A stretch of DNA of 30,406 nt, taken from positions 1-30,406 of the IMG/VR virus record IMGVR_UViG_3300032241_001421; one strand, given 5' to 3'. This stretch comes from a virus. Under the pieces are notes generated by a model. The model ran no database searches. It was not told where the DNA came from and saw nothing but the letters and a program-made list of their open reading frames with translations. Positions within the stretch are counted from its first letter, which is position 1; each line of letters starts with the position of its first letter. The translations under genes were made by a program, and so were the position numbers. Of this stretch, positions 7,386 to 15,549 are shown piece after piece.

Positions 7386-10151
7386 TCAAGCCTTTAACTT
7401 TTTGTTTATAGCAGCGTCAAATGTTTCAGGTTCGACTAAACGAATATTTGAAATTTTGATACCATGCAGATCTAACCAATAGCTTCGTGTTGCAGCATTT
7501 TCAAACATTTTTTTAGCTTTACGTCCAGATTTTGTTTCGTATATAATGCCATAAGGTGTTTGATTTTTGACTGTAGTCAAATCTTTGGCTTTGTTAAGCA
7601 TTTCTATGCTCTTCAACATTCCAATTACACCTTCTTGCATGAGTTGACGCACAACGCTGGTTTGCTCGGTTATTTTCTTTTGTGCAGCAATCATTTGTTG
7701 ACGAATTGCCTCACCTTCTAAGCCATACCCTACATTCAACGGATCAGTTGTTTTGCCTTCTGCAATCATCTTTTTAAAATTAGTTTTGTGTGCAGCCATG
7801 CTATCTGACAGCGCACTAAAAACCTGCTTGGCTTCACTTAATGCTGCAACAGCCTGGCTATAGCCTTCTTTTTTTGGTCCAAATTCTTTCCATGCTGTAG
7901 CATAAAGGACTTTTTCCCAGTTTTTGCCATAGCGTTTTTTAAAATCAGCCTTTTGATCACGTATAAACTTTTCGGCGGTTTTACCTGGAGGAGCTACTTC
8001 TTCTATAGTATTCTCAACAACTGGAGCATCGCTGTAAATTTTTGTTATGTCTTCCCACTTCTTATCAGCATCGCTTGGCTTAGCCTTTTGATTTGCCATG
8101 TTCTTTTTGTATCCTGGCCATGTTTCAGATACTTGCTGGTCTTTTATCTTTCCCCACGAGTCTTTTTGTTTTGCACGAATAGCAAAATTCAGTTGTTTAA
8201 CTGTTTTTTGTTCAGCGGCACTACGTTCTTCTTTTTTCATAAGTTTAGCTTTTTTAGCTTTTAGTTCAGCTATGGTATAGCCATCCCATTTTCCCATATC
8301 TTTCTTAGCAGTGTGCATTTCTGTGCCCCAAGCCTCTTGCATTATTTGCATAGTAGCACCGCACTCATTGCAACACATCTTGCCGTTAGATGCTTCCATG
8401 TATGTACCTACTCCACATTCGTTGCAGGTCATCTTGCCTTCGGATACTGGCTTTTTAGCCCGGCCTAATGCAGCCTCGGGAGCAACTGGCTCTTCCTCTG
8501 TGTTTTTTGGACCTAGTGCAGCCATGTCTGCACTTATATCTGTATCATCTGGCGGAGACTCTGGAGAACCTGCTTGCTCTATATCTGATTTTTCAGCTGG
8601 TACGCCTCCACCTTGTAAGGTGGTTATGGCAGCATCAATAGTTTCTTTGGTGTCAGTTGTTACACTGAGCAAGTTGTCAAGTGCTGCTTTTACAGTATCA
8701 TTAAAACCCGACGCAGCCTCAACACCAAACTGTGTACGCATGCTGTCAACTAACGGCATTAGTTCGTTTACTCCAAGTTTAGCTGTATCTTCGGCCATAT
8801 CTTGAACTTTGCCTGCCATAGTTTTGGCATTGATTATCAGCGTAGCCTTGGCCAGCTCTTCGTTATTTGGATCAGCATCTTCTACCAACTGCGATTCGGC
8901 TATGGCATTTCTTTTGGCACGGCGTGCTTCAGTAAAATGATCATCTAGTGCATGTTGTTCAAATTGAACGTAATCCATGTAATGCTTGCTGCTACTGATA
9001 CATTCACTTGCAGTGGTAAGTTTCATTGCTACCCACCCTTCGAGTTTGTCGCCGGGCTGAATAAGATTAAACAGCTTTGTGCTATATTCAACTATAAGCA
9101 TTAGGTTTTCTCTGGCAATACTGCCACTGGTCTCTCCTAATTCTACATCGTTGTCAATGTCTTCTGGTAACTGATCAGGTTCAAATTTTTTGTAGTAGTC
9201 TAGATAATGGTATACTTTATCTAACATGTTTGCAGATTTTGTAAGGCACGCAGCAATCCATGGTTGAATTTCAGCATTAGGATCAACTTGCTTCAACATG
9301 CTCATTGCATATTTTGCATTTCGGTAAAGTTCGCTTCTAGCCATGCTAGCTTGATATTCGTAATGATGCGCCTGACTAAATGTTGCGTTTCCTGGCATGA
9401 CCGGTGTGTCAATTACCTGCGGCTCTAATGTATTGCGTTCGTTTAGTTGCTCGTGAACGTTGTCCATACCTGGGTTAGCGGTTTTGCTTGGTTTGGCTGT
9501 CATTATTGACAGTGTTTCATCTGTATCAACCGTTGGCAGCGTAGCAACATGTGCCATTCTTTTTGTTAACAAATTTTGGCCAAATTGTTTGATACCATCA
9601 TTTATCATGTTAGTAACATTGATTGGACGAGTAAGCCCTTTGATCCACAGCATGATATCCTTTTCTTCTGGAGTTAGGTCACTTACTCCAGAGGCAAATG
9701 GTGTTCCTTTGCTGGATAACTTATCTGCAATACTAGACAGTGCATTTGAAAATGCAGTTGCAGCGTGGGTTGTCTGTGGTATTTTAGCTGATATATCTGC
9801 TAACTGGGTTGAAATTGTTGGTTTACCTTGCATGGATTCTTCCGTTGTGGATTCGTTCATCTTTAACTTACGTCTACGTTTTGGCCCAATCTCTGTGAGC
9901 ATAATTTTCATAGCTTCCAATATCAACATTGCCTTTGTATATTGTGGATTTTGTTGATATGAATTAAAGCTGCTTTCGGAAACAATCTTGTTTCTAGTTG
10001 ATTCCCATGCTGACTGGCATTCTTTAATTGCAAATTCTGCTGTTGGGCTGCCAAGATCTATTTTAATATGGACACCATGAACATCCTTCAGAGTTGCCAG
10101 GACTTGTTGCAGTCTTACCTGGGATGTGGATTCAAACTGATTTAGATACAT
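7386..10151 (-). CDS. Large late protein with zinc ribbon, 921 aa, function unknown
   Basis: I do not recognise the family. The first ~100 residues are helical (MYLNQFESTSQVRLQQVLAT). The region to ~560 is long, helical and low in Cys, and contains an acidic Pro/Glu linker (SPESPPDDTDISADMAALG). Around residues 575-600 is a zinc ribbon, two CNECG knuckles (CNECG...CCNECG). A Lys-rich charged region follows (AELKAKKAKLMKKEERSAAE). The C-terminal ~80 residues form a small domain (TPYGIIYETKSGRKAKKMFE...). There is no signal peptide. It has its own CATAAATA late promoter at 10194-10201 and an AGGAGAT ribosome site, so it is probably a virion or assembly protein made late. The zinc ribbon suggests nucleic-acid or protein contact; that is inference. 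Confidence 0.75.
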   Translation of the reverse strand: MYLNQFESTSQVRLQQVLATLKDVHGVHIKIDLGSPTAEFAIKECQSAWESTRNKIVSESSFNSYQQNPQYTKAMLILEAMKIMLTEIGPKRRRKLKMNESTTEESMQGKPTISTQLADISAKIPQTTHAATAFSNALSSIADKLSSKGTPFASGVSDLTPEEKDIMLWIKGLTRPINVTNMINDGIKQFGQNLLTKRMAHVATLPTVDTDETLSIMTAKPSKTANPGMDNVHEQLNERNTLEPQVIDTPVMPGNATFSQAHHYEYQASMARSELYRNAKYAMSMLKQVDPNAEIQPWIAACLTKSANMLDKVYHYLDYYKKFEPDQLPEDIDNDVELGETSGSIARENLMLIVEYSTKLFNLIQPGDKLEGWVAMKLTTASECISSSKHYMDYVQFEQHALDDHFTEARRAKRNAIAESQLVEDADPNNEELAKATLIINAKTMAGKVQDMAEDTAKLGVNELMPLVDSMRTQFGVEAASGFNDTVKAALDNLLSVTTDTKETIDAAITTLQGGGVPAEKSDIEQAGSPESPPDDTDISADMAALGPKNTEEEPVAPEAALGRAKKPVSEGKMTCNECGVGTYMEASNGKMCCNECGATMQIMQEAWGTEMHTAKKDMGKWDGYTIAELKAKKAKLMKKEERSAAEQKTVKQLNFAIRAKQKDSWGKIKDQQVSETWPGYKKNMANQKAKPSDADKKWEDITKIYSDAPVVENTIEEVAPPGKTAEKFIRDQKADFKKRYGKNWEKVLYATAWKEFGPKKEGYSQAVAALSEAKQVFSALSDSMAAHKTNFKKMIAEGKTTDPLNVGYGLEGEAIRQQMIAAQKKITEQTSVVRQLMQEGVIGMLKSIEMLNKAKDLTTVKNQTPYGIIYETKSGRKAKKMFENAATRSYWLDLHGIKISNIRLVEPETFDAAINKKLKA

Positions 10152-10166
10152 GTGATTAGATCTCCT

Positions 10167-10179
10167 GGCCGCGCGGGCC
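10167..10179. repeat. GC-rich imperfect palindrome in the 5' leader
   Basis: GGCCGCGCGGGCC lies between the late promoter and the ribosome site of the 921-aa gene, in otherwise A+T-rich DNA. It could form a short hairpin just upstream of the AGGAG. Confidence 0.4.
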
Positions 10180-10183
10180 TTCC

Positions 10184-10210
10184 GCTGTTTGGTTATTTAT
10201 GTCAAACAGC
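10184..10210. repeat. 8-bp inverted repeat flanking a late promoter
   Basis: GCTGTTTG (10184-10191) and CAAACAGC (10203-10210) are perfect inverted repeats separated by 11 bases that contain the CATAAATA core. It could be a protein-binding operator or a weak terminator for the Fe-S carrier gene that ends 11 bases away. Confidence 0.5.
10194..10201 (-). promoter_or_regulatory. T4-type late promoter core CATAAATA
   Basis: On the minus strand CATAAATAACC lies 43 bases upstream of the 921-aa gene start, after the stop of the Fe-S carrier gene. It matches the NATAAATA core used by T4-type phages with their gp55-like late sigma factor. Confidence 0.7.
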
Positions 10211-10220
10211 TATAGAGTAA

Positions 10221-10538
10221 CTAGATTGAAAATGAAGTTCCACATCCGCAGGTGCTAATTGCACTAGGGATATCTACAGTAAAGTAAGATCCGCTGAGAT
10301 TATTTTTGTAATCTATAACAGCGTCATCTATAATATCGAGACTAACAGGGTCAACAACTAATTTACCCACACCCATTTCCAAAATTATGTCATCGTCTGC
10401 TATATCGGTTGTTAGATCCCACGATTTTGAAAAACCCTGGCAGCCGCCGCTGTTAATTGCTAAACGTACTGCACTGCCAGTGGTTTCACATAACGTGTTT
10501 ATCTGTTTAATAGCAGACTCTGTTACTTTAACGGGCAT
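10221..10538 (-). CDS. A-type iron-sulfur cluster carrier (IscA/ErpA/HesB-like), 105 aa
   Basis: Binds and delivers Fe-S clusters. Counting from the chosen start, MPVKVTESAIKQI opens the protein, followed by the first cluster cysteine in SGGCQGFS, the DPVSLDIIDDAVIDY segment, and the C-terminal pair in TCGCGTSFSI. All three conserved cysteines of the A-type carrier family are present and the length is normal. The start at 10538 was chosen over 10571 because homologous sequence begins there and GGCCGGA lies just upstream. The gene overlaps the end of the preceding gene by 11 bases. It sits among virion-type late genes, so its client may be a phage structural or replication protein; that is inference. 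Confidence 0.88.
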   Translation of the reverse strand: MPVKVTESAIKQINTLCETTGSAVRLAINSGGCQGFSKSWDLTTDIADDDIILEMGVGKLVVDPVSLDIIDDAVIDYKNNLSGSYFTVDIPSAISTCGCGTSFSI

Positions 10539-11187
10539 TTCCGGCCAACATTTTAATTGACTTTTTGGCAATCATGCAACGATCCATACTTGCTTGTAAT
10601 CGACTTTCATAAATGTCTCTTTTTGAAGCATCTTTAACTGTAAGCAGTCGACGTTTGTATGTAATTGCATCAACCTTGTGGCTTGTATATGTAGTGTCAG
10701 CTTCAAATAGTTTTCTTACAGCAATGTCATTTGTAAACTTACCTGAGTTGAGTAGTCTTATTACAGCAAGCGCAGTTTCATACAAACTTATGTCGTCGGC
10801 TATAGTATCATTTGTCAGGCTGTTATAAATGCTGTAAAACTGTTTGCCGGCAATACGAGTTGTATCTTCTTTTATTAAAATTTGATAGCGTCCGACTTTA
10901 ACACCGTTGGTTAACCGTTCAGTGGTTAATGCTTCTGCAACATCGTTATGCTGGGTTGATTCAGTTATCATATCGTCTACAACATGATTACTTAGATTGT
11001 TCAGTCGAGATAATACAGATGCCATTGCAGTAACATCTGCAGATGTAACTTGTCCTGGCCCTGCTAACTCAACAGAACTGTATGTTTCTGTAATCTGAGT
11101 TGAATTGCGAGAAGGTGGTAGAGGGTTGCCTTCCATAATGCTTTTAAGCCGCTGCATTGCGTCTCGGTCTTCCTGTGTTACTGCCAT
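10528..11187 (-). CDS. Hypothetical late protein, 219 aa
   Basis: Family not recognised. The start at 11187 (MAVTQEDRD) has a strong GGGAGAG ribosome site; an in-frame ATG at 11211 lies inside the upstream gene. The protein is mostly helical. Features include an N-terminal helix (RDAMQRLKSIME), a central mixed alpha/beta stretch (GVKVGRYQILIKED...FYSIYNSL), and a C-terminal basic helix pair (YKRRLLTVKDASKRDIYE). It overlaps the Fe-S carrier downstream and directly follows the 76-aa gene, so it belongs to one operon with them. Probably a structural or assembly protein. Confidence 0.7.
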   Translation of the reverse strand: MAVTQEDRDAMQRLKSIMEGNPLPPSRNSTQITETYSSVELAGPGQVTSADVTAMASVLSRLNNLSNHVVDDMITESTQHNDVAEALTTERLTNGVKVGRYQILIKEDTTRIAGKQFYSIYNSLTNDTIADDISLYETALAVIRLLNSGKFTNDIAVRKLFEADTTYTSHKVDAITYKRRLLTVKDASKRDIYESRLQASMDRCMIAKKSIKMLAGNAR

Positions 11188-11188
11188 A

Positions 11189-11419
11189 TTAGCTCTCCCA
11201 TAGATCCTCAAGATCGTTTACTACAAAACATAGATTACCTTCGTAAACGAGTCTGGTCAATAAACCTCTTTTTACAAGATTCCTTGCAAGCTCTTGCTCG
11301 CGTTCATCTAGTATTGCTTTAGGAAGTGGACCATCATACCCTCTAACTCGTTCTACAATAACGTTTTCTTCATTGCTCACAGGTTGTAAAAAGCCACCTC
11401 GCACTTCAATAAATTTCAA
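11189..11419 (-). CDS. Small hypothetical protein, 76 aa, possible winged-helix
   Basis: Begins MKFIEVRGGFLQPVSNEENV. The middle (LDEREQELARNLVKRGLLTR) is a helix followed by a short beta stretch (LVYEGNLCFVV) and an acidic end. The arrangement would suit a small winged-helix or assembly-chaperone-like fold, but there is no diagnostic motif. It lies between two other late genes, separated from the next start by one base. Confidence 0.65.
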   Translation of the reverse strand: MKFIEVRGGFLQPVSNEENVIVERVRGYDGPLPKAILDEREQELARNLVKRGLLTRLVYEGNLCFVVNDLEDLWES

Positions 11420-11432
11420 GTGGTATTCTCCG

Positions 11433-12116
11433 TTACTTGGCTTGAGTCATGCTTTTAGCAGCAGTCATTAGTGCTGCTCCTAATCCAACTGCCATATTAA
11501 TTTTGTTTTCAAGATCAGATGTAACCTTGCCGCGTAATGGTTCGACTTGACTTTCGAGCCCTACCATAATTTGGCCAATAGTTGCAAGACGAGCTGCATC
11601 TGGATTGTTGCGATACTCGCCGTTTAAGTTTGCGTTAAATAGTTGCTGAAACATGTTTGTAGAGTCTGCTTCTTCTATTTCTTCAGTTTCAACTACAGGT
11701 TCTACAATGGTTGGTGTGCCGATTCCAGCAAGCTGCATTATTCTGTTAATTGGATTAAGCGGTTGCATACCACCTAACACACCCTCATCAAGACGTTCTA
11801 GTCTAGATACTAACACCATTTTTGTACGCCCTTCAAATAGTATGCCAATGGTTCCGTTTGGTCCTTTTGGTACTGTAACTTCAACTGCATGAGATTCGTA
11901 AACAGCGATGTCGCCCTTTTCCCAGGTTATGCATTGTTCGGTATCTACTTCGTTTATGCGTAATTGGTGTTTGGCCTTACGACTCCAACGATCGTTTTCT
12001 GTATTCCATAAAACTAAATCTTCGTTGGTTTGTTCAGCTACTATTTTCATAGGTTTCATGTCAGTGTCCTCCGTTGTTCCACGCACTTGTGCAATGTAAT
12101 CTAAAAATGTCTTCAT
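11433..12116 (-). CDS. Hypothetical late virion-type protein, 227 aa
   Basis: Family not recognised. The N-terminus MKTFLDYIAQVRG is a short amphipathic helix like those of other virion-type genes here. Residues ~20-110 look like a beta-barrel-type domain (WEKGDIAVYESHAVEVTVPK, GTIGILFEGRTKMVLVSRLE). The C-terminal ~90 residues are helical and end in an Ala/Met-rich segment (INMAVGLGAALMTAAKSM). The start overlaps the stop of the 52-aa gene as ATGA (12113-12116), indicating coupled translation. Confidence 0.72.
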   Translation of the reverse strand: MKTFLDYIAQVRGTTEDTDMKPMKIVAEQTNEDLVLWNTENDRWSRKAKHQLRINEVDTEQCITWEKGDIAVYESHAVEVTVPKGPNGTIGILFEGRTKMVLVSRLERLDEGVLGGMQPLNPINRIMQLAGIGTPTIVEPVVETEEIEEADSTNMFQQLFNANLNGEYRNNPDAARLATIGQIMVGLESQVEPLRGKVTSDLENKINMAVGLGAALMTAAKSMTQAK

Positions 12117-12271
12117 GATCGGTCCTTGCTTATTGGAAACATTGGTTTTTCAGACTGATCGTTGTCGGTAGTCTGCATAAGTTCACGCGCAACATGAATA
12201 AGCTTACCATCCTTGCGAAGGATAGCTATTTCTGTTGGTATATTTGATTTGAAAAAATGATCTAATAACAT
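12113..12271 (-). CDS. Small phage protein, 52 aa, near-leaderless late gene
   Basis: This short frame starts at the ATG at 12269-12271 and encodes MLLDHFFKSNIPTEIAILRK, then DGKLIHVARELMQTT and an acidic/basic end, stopping in an ATGA overlap with the 11433-12116 gene. The overlap and protein-like sequence support a real gene. The AATAAATA late core at 12279-12286 is only 7 bases upstream, so the transcript would have a leader of about two bases and no ribosome site. An alternative is that the promoter serves the downstream gene and this frame is its leader peptide. Confidence 0.6.
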   Translation of the reverse strand: MLLDHFFKSNIPTEIAILRKDGKLIHVARELMQTTDNDQSEKPMFPISKDRS

Positions 12272-12278
12272 GATTCGA

Positions 12279-12286
12279 TATTTATT
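12279..12286 (-). promoter_or_regulatory. T4-type late promoter core AATAAATA
   Basis: The minus strand reads TAATAAATATCGAATCATG. The core directly precedes the 52-aa gene and follows the terminator at 12300-12323, which separates this transcript from the upstream structural gene. Confidence 0.6.
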
Positions 12287-12299
12287 ACTATATCACAAA

Positions 12300-12323
12300 G
12301 AAAGGCGCATTGCTGCGCCTTTC
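12300..12323 (-). terminator. Rho-independent-type terminator
   Basis: Perfect 10-bp arms (GAAAGGCGCA / TGCGCCTTTC) with a 4-base loop, followed on the minus strand by TTTGTGATAT. It lies 29 bases after the stop of the 267-aa gene and isolates that gene as a single transcript. Confidence 0.8.
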
Positions 12324-12351
12324 CTGAATAATATGTGCGTTAAAGGCAATA

Positions 12352-13155
12352 TTACGGAGTTGGTAGTGCGTTCTGATTTGGAACGTTTGGTGACCCAGCG
12401 TTTGCCAATGTTGCAACATAGGCAACTGTGTTAATGATTGTCTGAGAAGAACCATTAACAGTTGCTGGATTAACAATGAACGAGTTTGTGTTAACGTTCA
12501 CAGTCTGTCCGCTTAGCGATGTTACTGTACCTGTTGTTGTTGACAGGTCAAGAACTTCACTTTGTAAGTCAAATACTGGTACGCCAGCTGCTGTAGCACT
12601 GTTCAATGCATCTAGGAACTGATAGCCAGTTGTGTTGCTGTCCCAGCTTGCGCTGTCAACAGTTGATCCACTTACATACCAATAACCAGTGCGCTCAGTG
12701 ATAAATTTGATGTAATAAACAGTTTGTGAGCTGCTGTAATAGGCACCAAAGTTATTGCTGTAGCTGAAGTTTGTGCTAGCGTTTAGCTGTGTAGCAGTTA
12801 GGTTGACAGCACTTGGGTTGCTAGATGTAGCATAGTTTACACTAACAGCCACTGGGTTAACATTCTGGGCAAAAAGCTGAGTTAGAACGTTAAGGTTGGT
12901 CTGCTTTGTGTACGCATCTTGGTATTGACCTGCGGTGCTGTATGTTTGCGCAGTGCCTGTTCCGTCTACAACGGTAATTGGCTGCCAAGTGCTGTAACCT
13001 TGCTGTGTATACAGAAGGTTAATTGGGGTGTCGACGTTGGTTTGGAAGCATGGTACCAATGTAGCAATGGTGAAAAAGTCCATGCTGCCAGTGAGGAAGT
13101 TACCCCCAAGAGCGCCGCCGTTAACCCGGTTGTAAGTGCCTGAATTATAGGCCAT
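12352..13155 (-). CDS. Probable abundant virion protein, 267 aa
   Basis: The protein is rich in Ser, Thr, Asn, Tyr and Val with few charged residues, typical of a beta-rich virion component. It starts MAYNSGTYNRVNGGALGGNF. The centre (GYWYVSGSTVDSASWDSNTT) and the Thr/Val-rich C-terminal third (LSTTTGTVTSLSGQTVNVNT) fit beta strands. It is a stand-alone transcription unit: a CATAAATA late promoter at 13198-13205, a strong AAGGAGA ribosome site and a strong hairpin terminator. This arrangement suggests high late expression, as for tail tube, decoration or capsid proteins. I could not match it to gp19 or gp23 of T4, so the specific role stays open. Confidence 0.68.
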   Translation of the reverse strand: MAYNSGTYNRVNGGALGGNFLTGSMDFFTIATLVPCFQTNVDTPINLLYTQQGYSTWQPITVVDGTGTAQTYSTAGQYQDAYTKQTNLNVLTQLFAQNVNPVAVSVNYATSSNPSAVNLTATQLNASTNFSYSNNFGAYYSSSQTVYYIKFITERTGYWYVSGSTVDSASWDSNTTGYQFLDALNSATAAGVPVFDLQSEVLDLSTTTGTVTSLSGQTVNVNTNSFIVNPATVNGSSQTIINTVAYVATLANAGSPNVPNQNALPTP

Positions 13156-13197
13156 TGTTTGTTCTCCTTGTTAAGTGCAAACTTTGTTTTGCAGAGT

Positions 13198-13205
13198 TAT
13201 TTATG
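13198..13205 (-). promoter_or_regulatory. T4-type late promoter core CATAAATA
   Basis: The minus strand reads CATAAATAACTC 43 bases upstream of the 267-aa gene and 14 bases past the stop of the 776-aa gene. Confidence 0.7.
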
Positions 13206-13218
13206 TTAATTTGTATTT

Positions 13219-15549
13219 TTAGCTCTTTTTGCGCTGCTTCTTAGTGATCTTTGATTTTTTTGGTGGCAAGGTTCCTGCCGGTCCAAAAAAGCTTTGTCCC
13301 GCTGGCATTCTACGTATCATAGGCATAAGTGGTCCACCTGCGCCTGGTAGACTAGCAACACTGCCAGCAGAAGTGCTGCCGCCGGATGCATATTCAGCAA
13401 TAAGTATAACTTTTTTGCTGTTATTTTCTTTTATCACCGAGACATATCCAAGTTCCGACCAACTTACATTGTGCTCTTTTAGCATCTTATCTACCATGTC
13501 AAAAGCAGATTCTTCTACTATTTTTGCATTAGGTAACAACGCTAATATTTCATTTTTCTTGTTATTTGATATTCGTTTATTAGCTGCTAAAGCTGTTTGC
13601 ACTTGATGAAGACCTGTGTTGGTTAGGCTTTTAGGTTGTATTAGTTGTTTAATTTTTTCAACATTTCTACCTTTTACAGCGGCTAAAAGTGCGTCTTCGG
13701 GGTTGCTAGCAGGAACAGAAGATGACGCAGGTTGTGTTGCTGCCGGTTGTGTAAACTTAGCCACCTCGTCAGTAGATTTTTTCAATAACGCCATTGCTTT
13801 TGTTTTTGCGTCCGGGTCATTGCTTTTTAGTAAAGCTTCTACCTGTGCTTTTACTTTGGTTAAAATATTGTTAGCACCTTCATTACCTAAATCAACTGAA
13901 AGGTTGCTAACAATTGTGTCAACTAAGCTTGTATCGGTGTCTGGTGGCATCATAGCAGGAGTTTGATCCTCGAGACCAGCGTCTTTAAAAATGGTTGTTA
14001 TTGCGTTGTTATCAAATCCTTGTGCTGCCAGTATTTTTGCAATAGCAGCGCTGTCAGTCGGTCTGTTTGCGTTTTCCCATGCTGCACGTAGTTTCTTTTG
14101 TGTAACTTGGTTGGTATATTCGCTTGCAACTTGGCCAAGTTTTGCGGATGCGGTAGTTGCTAGTTTCGTTGCCAATCCTTTTGTTTTATCCCATGCTCCC
14201 TTAAAATCTACTTCGTTTAATGCTTCTGTATTTTTTCTTTCGGTACCTGCAAATCCTGCTGCACCTGCGTTGGCTGCTGCTGCCAGCCCTTGAGATAGGG
14301 TTCGCACATGAGATTCAAAATCACTTGCAACTTTCATTATGGCACTAGATGCAGCGCTTTCATCCGACAACTCTTTACCAAAAAATGTAGACATAAGGTT
14401 TGTCAACACTTTACCGCCTTTTTCAGAACGAGTAAATTGTTTAACTAACTCTTGTGGATACGGAGTACGATCGGCCAAATTTTGCAAAAGTTTGCTAGCA
14501 TCATCTAGTTTTCCGTCATTTACCAACTGCTGAGACTTGTCAATTATATTTTGTATAGCTGCTATTTCTTTAGGGGTTCCTAGGAAGTTTAGGTAAGCTG
14601 ATTTAACATTGCCTTGACCATCAACAATATTAATTGTTGTTTGGTAGCTTGAAATGTCTACACCTGGGTCAGCTGCTGTTTGCGTGGTATAGACATTTCT
14701 AATCATAGGATCACCAATTAGGTGTTGAAGTTCGTCTACTCCCATATGTGCAATAGCACCAACCATTGCACCCCATAATCCTTTGCCGGCGGCTGTGCTG
14801 AGTTTCTCGCCTTTTACAAGTTCCATTGCAAATCTCAAAAAATACCCAATTATAGCCGATTTACTGACTCCTGCTACTGCTAGCATAGGTGCAACTGTTA
14901 CTCCACCGGTACCTAGGGTCACAGTTGCCAACAGTGTAAGAACTGAAACAATTCCTGCGCCATACATAGGATGTTTTCTTAACCATGCACCTAGCTCCTT
15001 TGTAAGTTTGCTGAGCTCGCTGTCTGGGCCGCCAACTGCTGCTTCAAGTTTTGCAACGGCCTTATCATACAATGCGTCTATATTTTTAACAGTTTTTGTG
15101 TTTTGTAATAGCTCACCTATTTTGTTTTTTATCTTGTTTTGTAAAACAACTGCTTGAGCAAGTTTTTTACCGCCTACTTTGGCCACATCAACTGCTTTAC
15201 CAGCTACGTTTTTACCAATATCGGCTGCTTTCCCTACAGCTGTTCTATTTTTCCCACTGGCATTAGCATGATCTACTGCTTTTCCAAACAGTTGCGAAAT
15301 TTGGTTAGGCTCCAATTCTGCTTCGGCTACAAATGTTAAAAATTCGAGCAAGAGAGGTAACGCATCTCGTTCCCATTTACTGAAATATTGTGCTTCATCA
15401 ATAGAAACACTTTCAAATATTCCCAAATGTGAAAATGGTATACTACTAGTAGTGCTTGATAACGTTGCGCGGTTAGATGCTGTTTCAAAAAGAATATTGA
15501 TTTGTAACTGTGTTAACTTTGTCGAGTCAACTATATCGGTAATTTTCAT
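13219..15549 (-). CDS. Large virion-type protein with hydrophobic centre, 776 aa
   Basis: Family not recognised. The first ~100 residues are a mixed helical head. Residues ~100-190 are Lys/Ala-rich helices. Residues ~196-243 are strongly hydrophobic and Gly/Val-rich (GIVSVLTLLATVTLGTGG, SAIIGYFLRFAMELV), forming one or two membrane-type segments. After ~250 come Ala/Lys/Asp-rich helical regions (KAQVEALLKSNDPDAKTKAM) and a Gly/Pro-rich basic tail ending KKSKITKKQRKKS. Such an internal hydrophobic stretch in a long helical protein is seen in virion proteins that enter the host envelope during DNA delivery; that is inference. The start at 15549 overlaps the preceding gene by four bases. Confidence 0.7.
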   Translation of the reverse strand: MKITDIVDSTKLTQLQINILFETASNRATLSSTTSSIPFSHLGIFESVSIDEAQYFSKWERDALPLLLEFLTFVAEAELEPNQISQLFGKAVDHANASGKNRTAVGKAADIGKNVAGKAVDVAKVGGKKLAQAVVLQNKIKNKIGELLQNTKTVKNIDALYDKAVAKLEAAVGGPDSELSKLTKELGAWLRKHPMYGAGIVSVLTLLATVTLGTGGVTVAPMLAVAGVSKSAIIGYFLRFAMELVKGEKLSTAAGKGLWGAMVGAIAHMGVDELQHLIGDPMIRNVYTTQTAADPGVDISSYQTTINIVDGQGNVKSAYLNFLGTPKEIAAIQNIIDKSQQLVNDGKLDDASKLLQNLADRTPYPQELVKQFTRSEKGGKVLTNLMSTFFGKELSDESAASSAIMKVASDFESHVRTLSQGLAAAANAGAAGFAGTERKNTEALNEVDFKGAWDKTKGLATKLATTASAKLGQVASEYTNQVTQKKLRAAWENANRPTDSAAIAKILAAQGFDNNAITTIFKDAGLEDQTPAMMPPDTDTSLVDTIVSNLSVDLGNEGANNILTKVKAQVEALLKSNDPDAKTKAMALLKKSTDEVAKFTQPAATQPASSSVPASNPEDALLAAVKGRNVEKIKQLIQPKSLTNTGLHQVQTALAANKRISNNKKNEILALLPNAKIVEESAFDMVDKMLKEHNVSWSELGYVSVIKENNSKKVILIAEYASGGSTSAGSVASLPGAGGPLMPMIRRMPAGQSFFGPAGTLPPKKSKITKKQRKKS

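Noticed and set aside
12352-13155. T4 gp19-type tail tube protein
   Set aside because: Expression layout fits, but the sequence does not show recognisable gp19 features, so only a generic virion call was kept.
13229-15339. Many plus-strand open frames across the 776-aa gene
   Set aside because: They are shadows of a long coding frame with ATGA coupling and a late promoter; none has a convincing start site.
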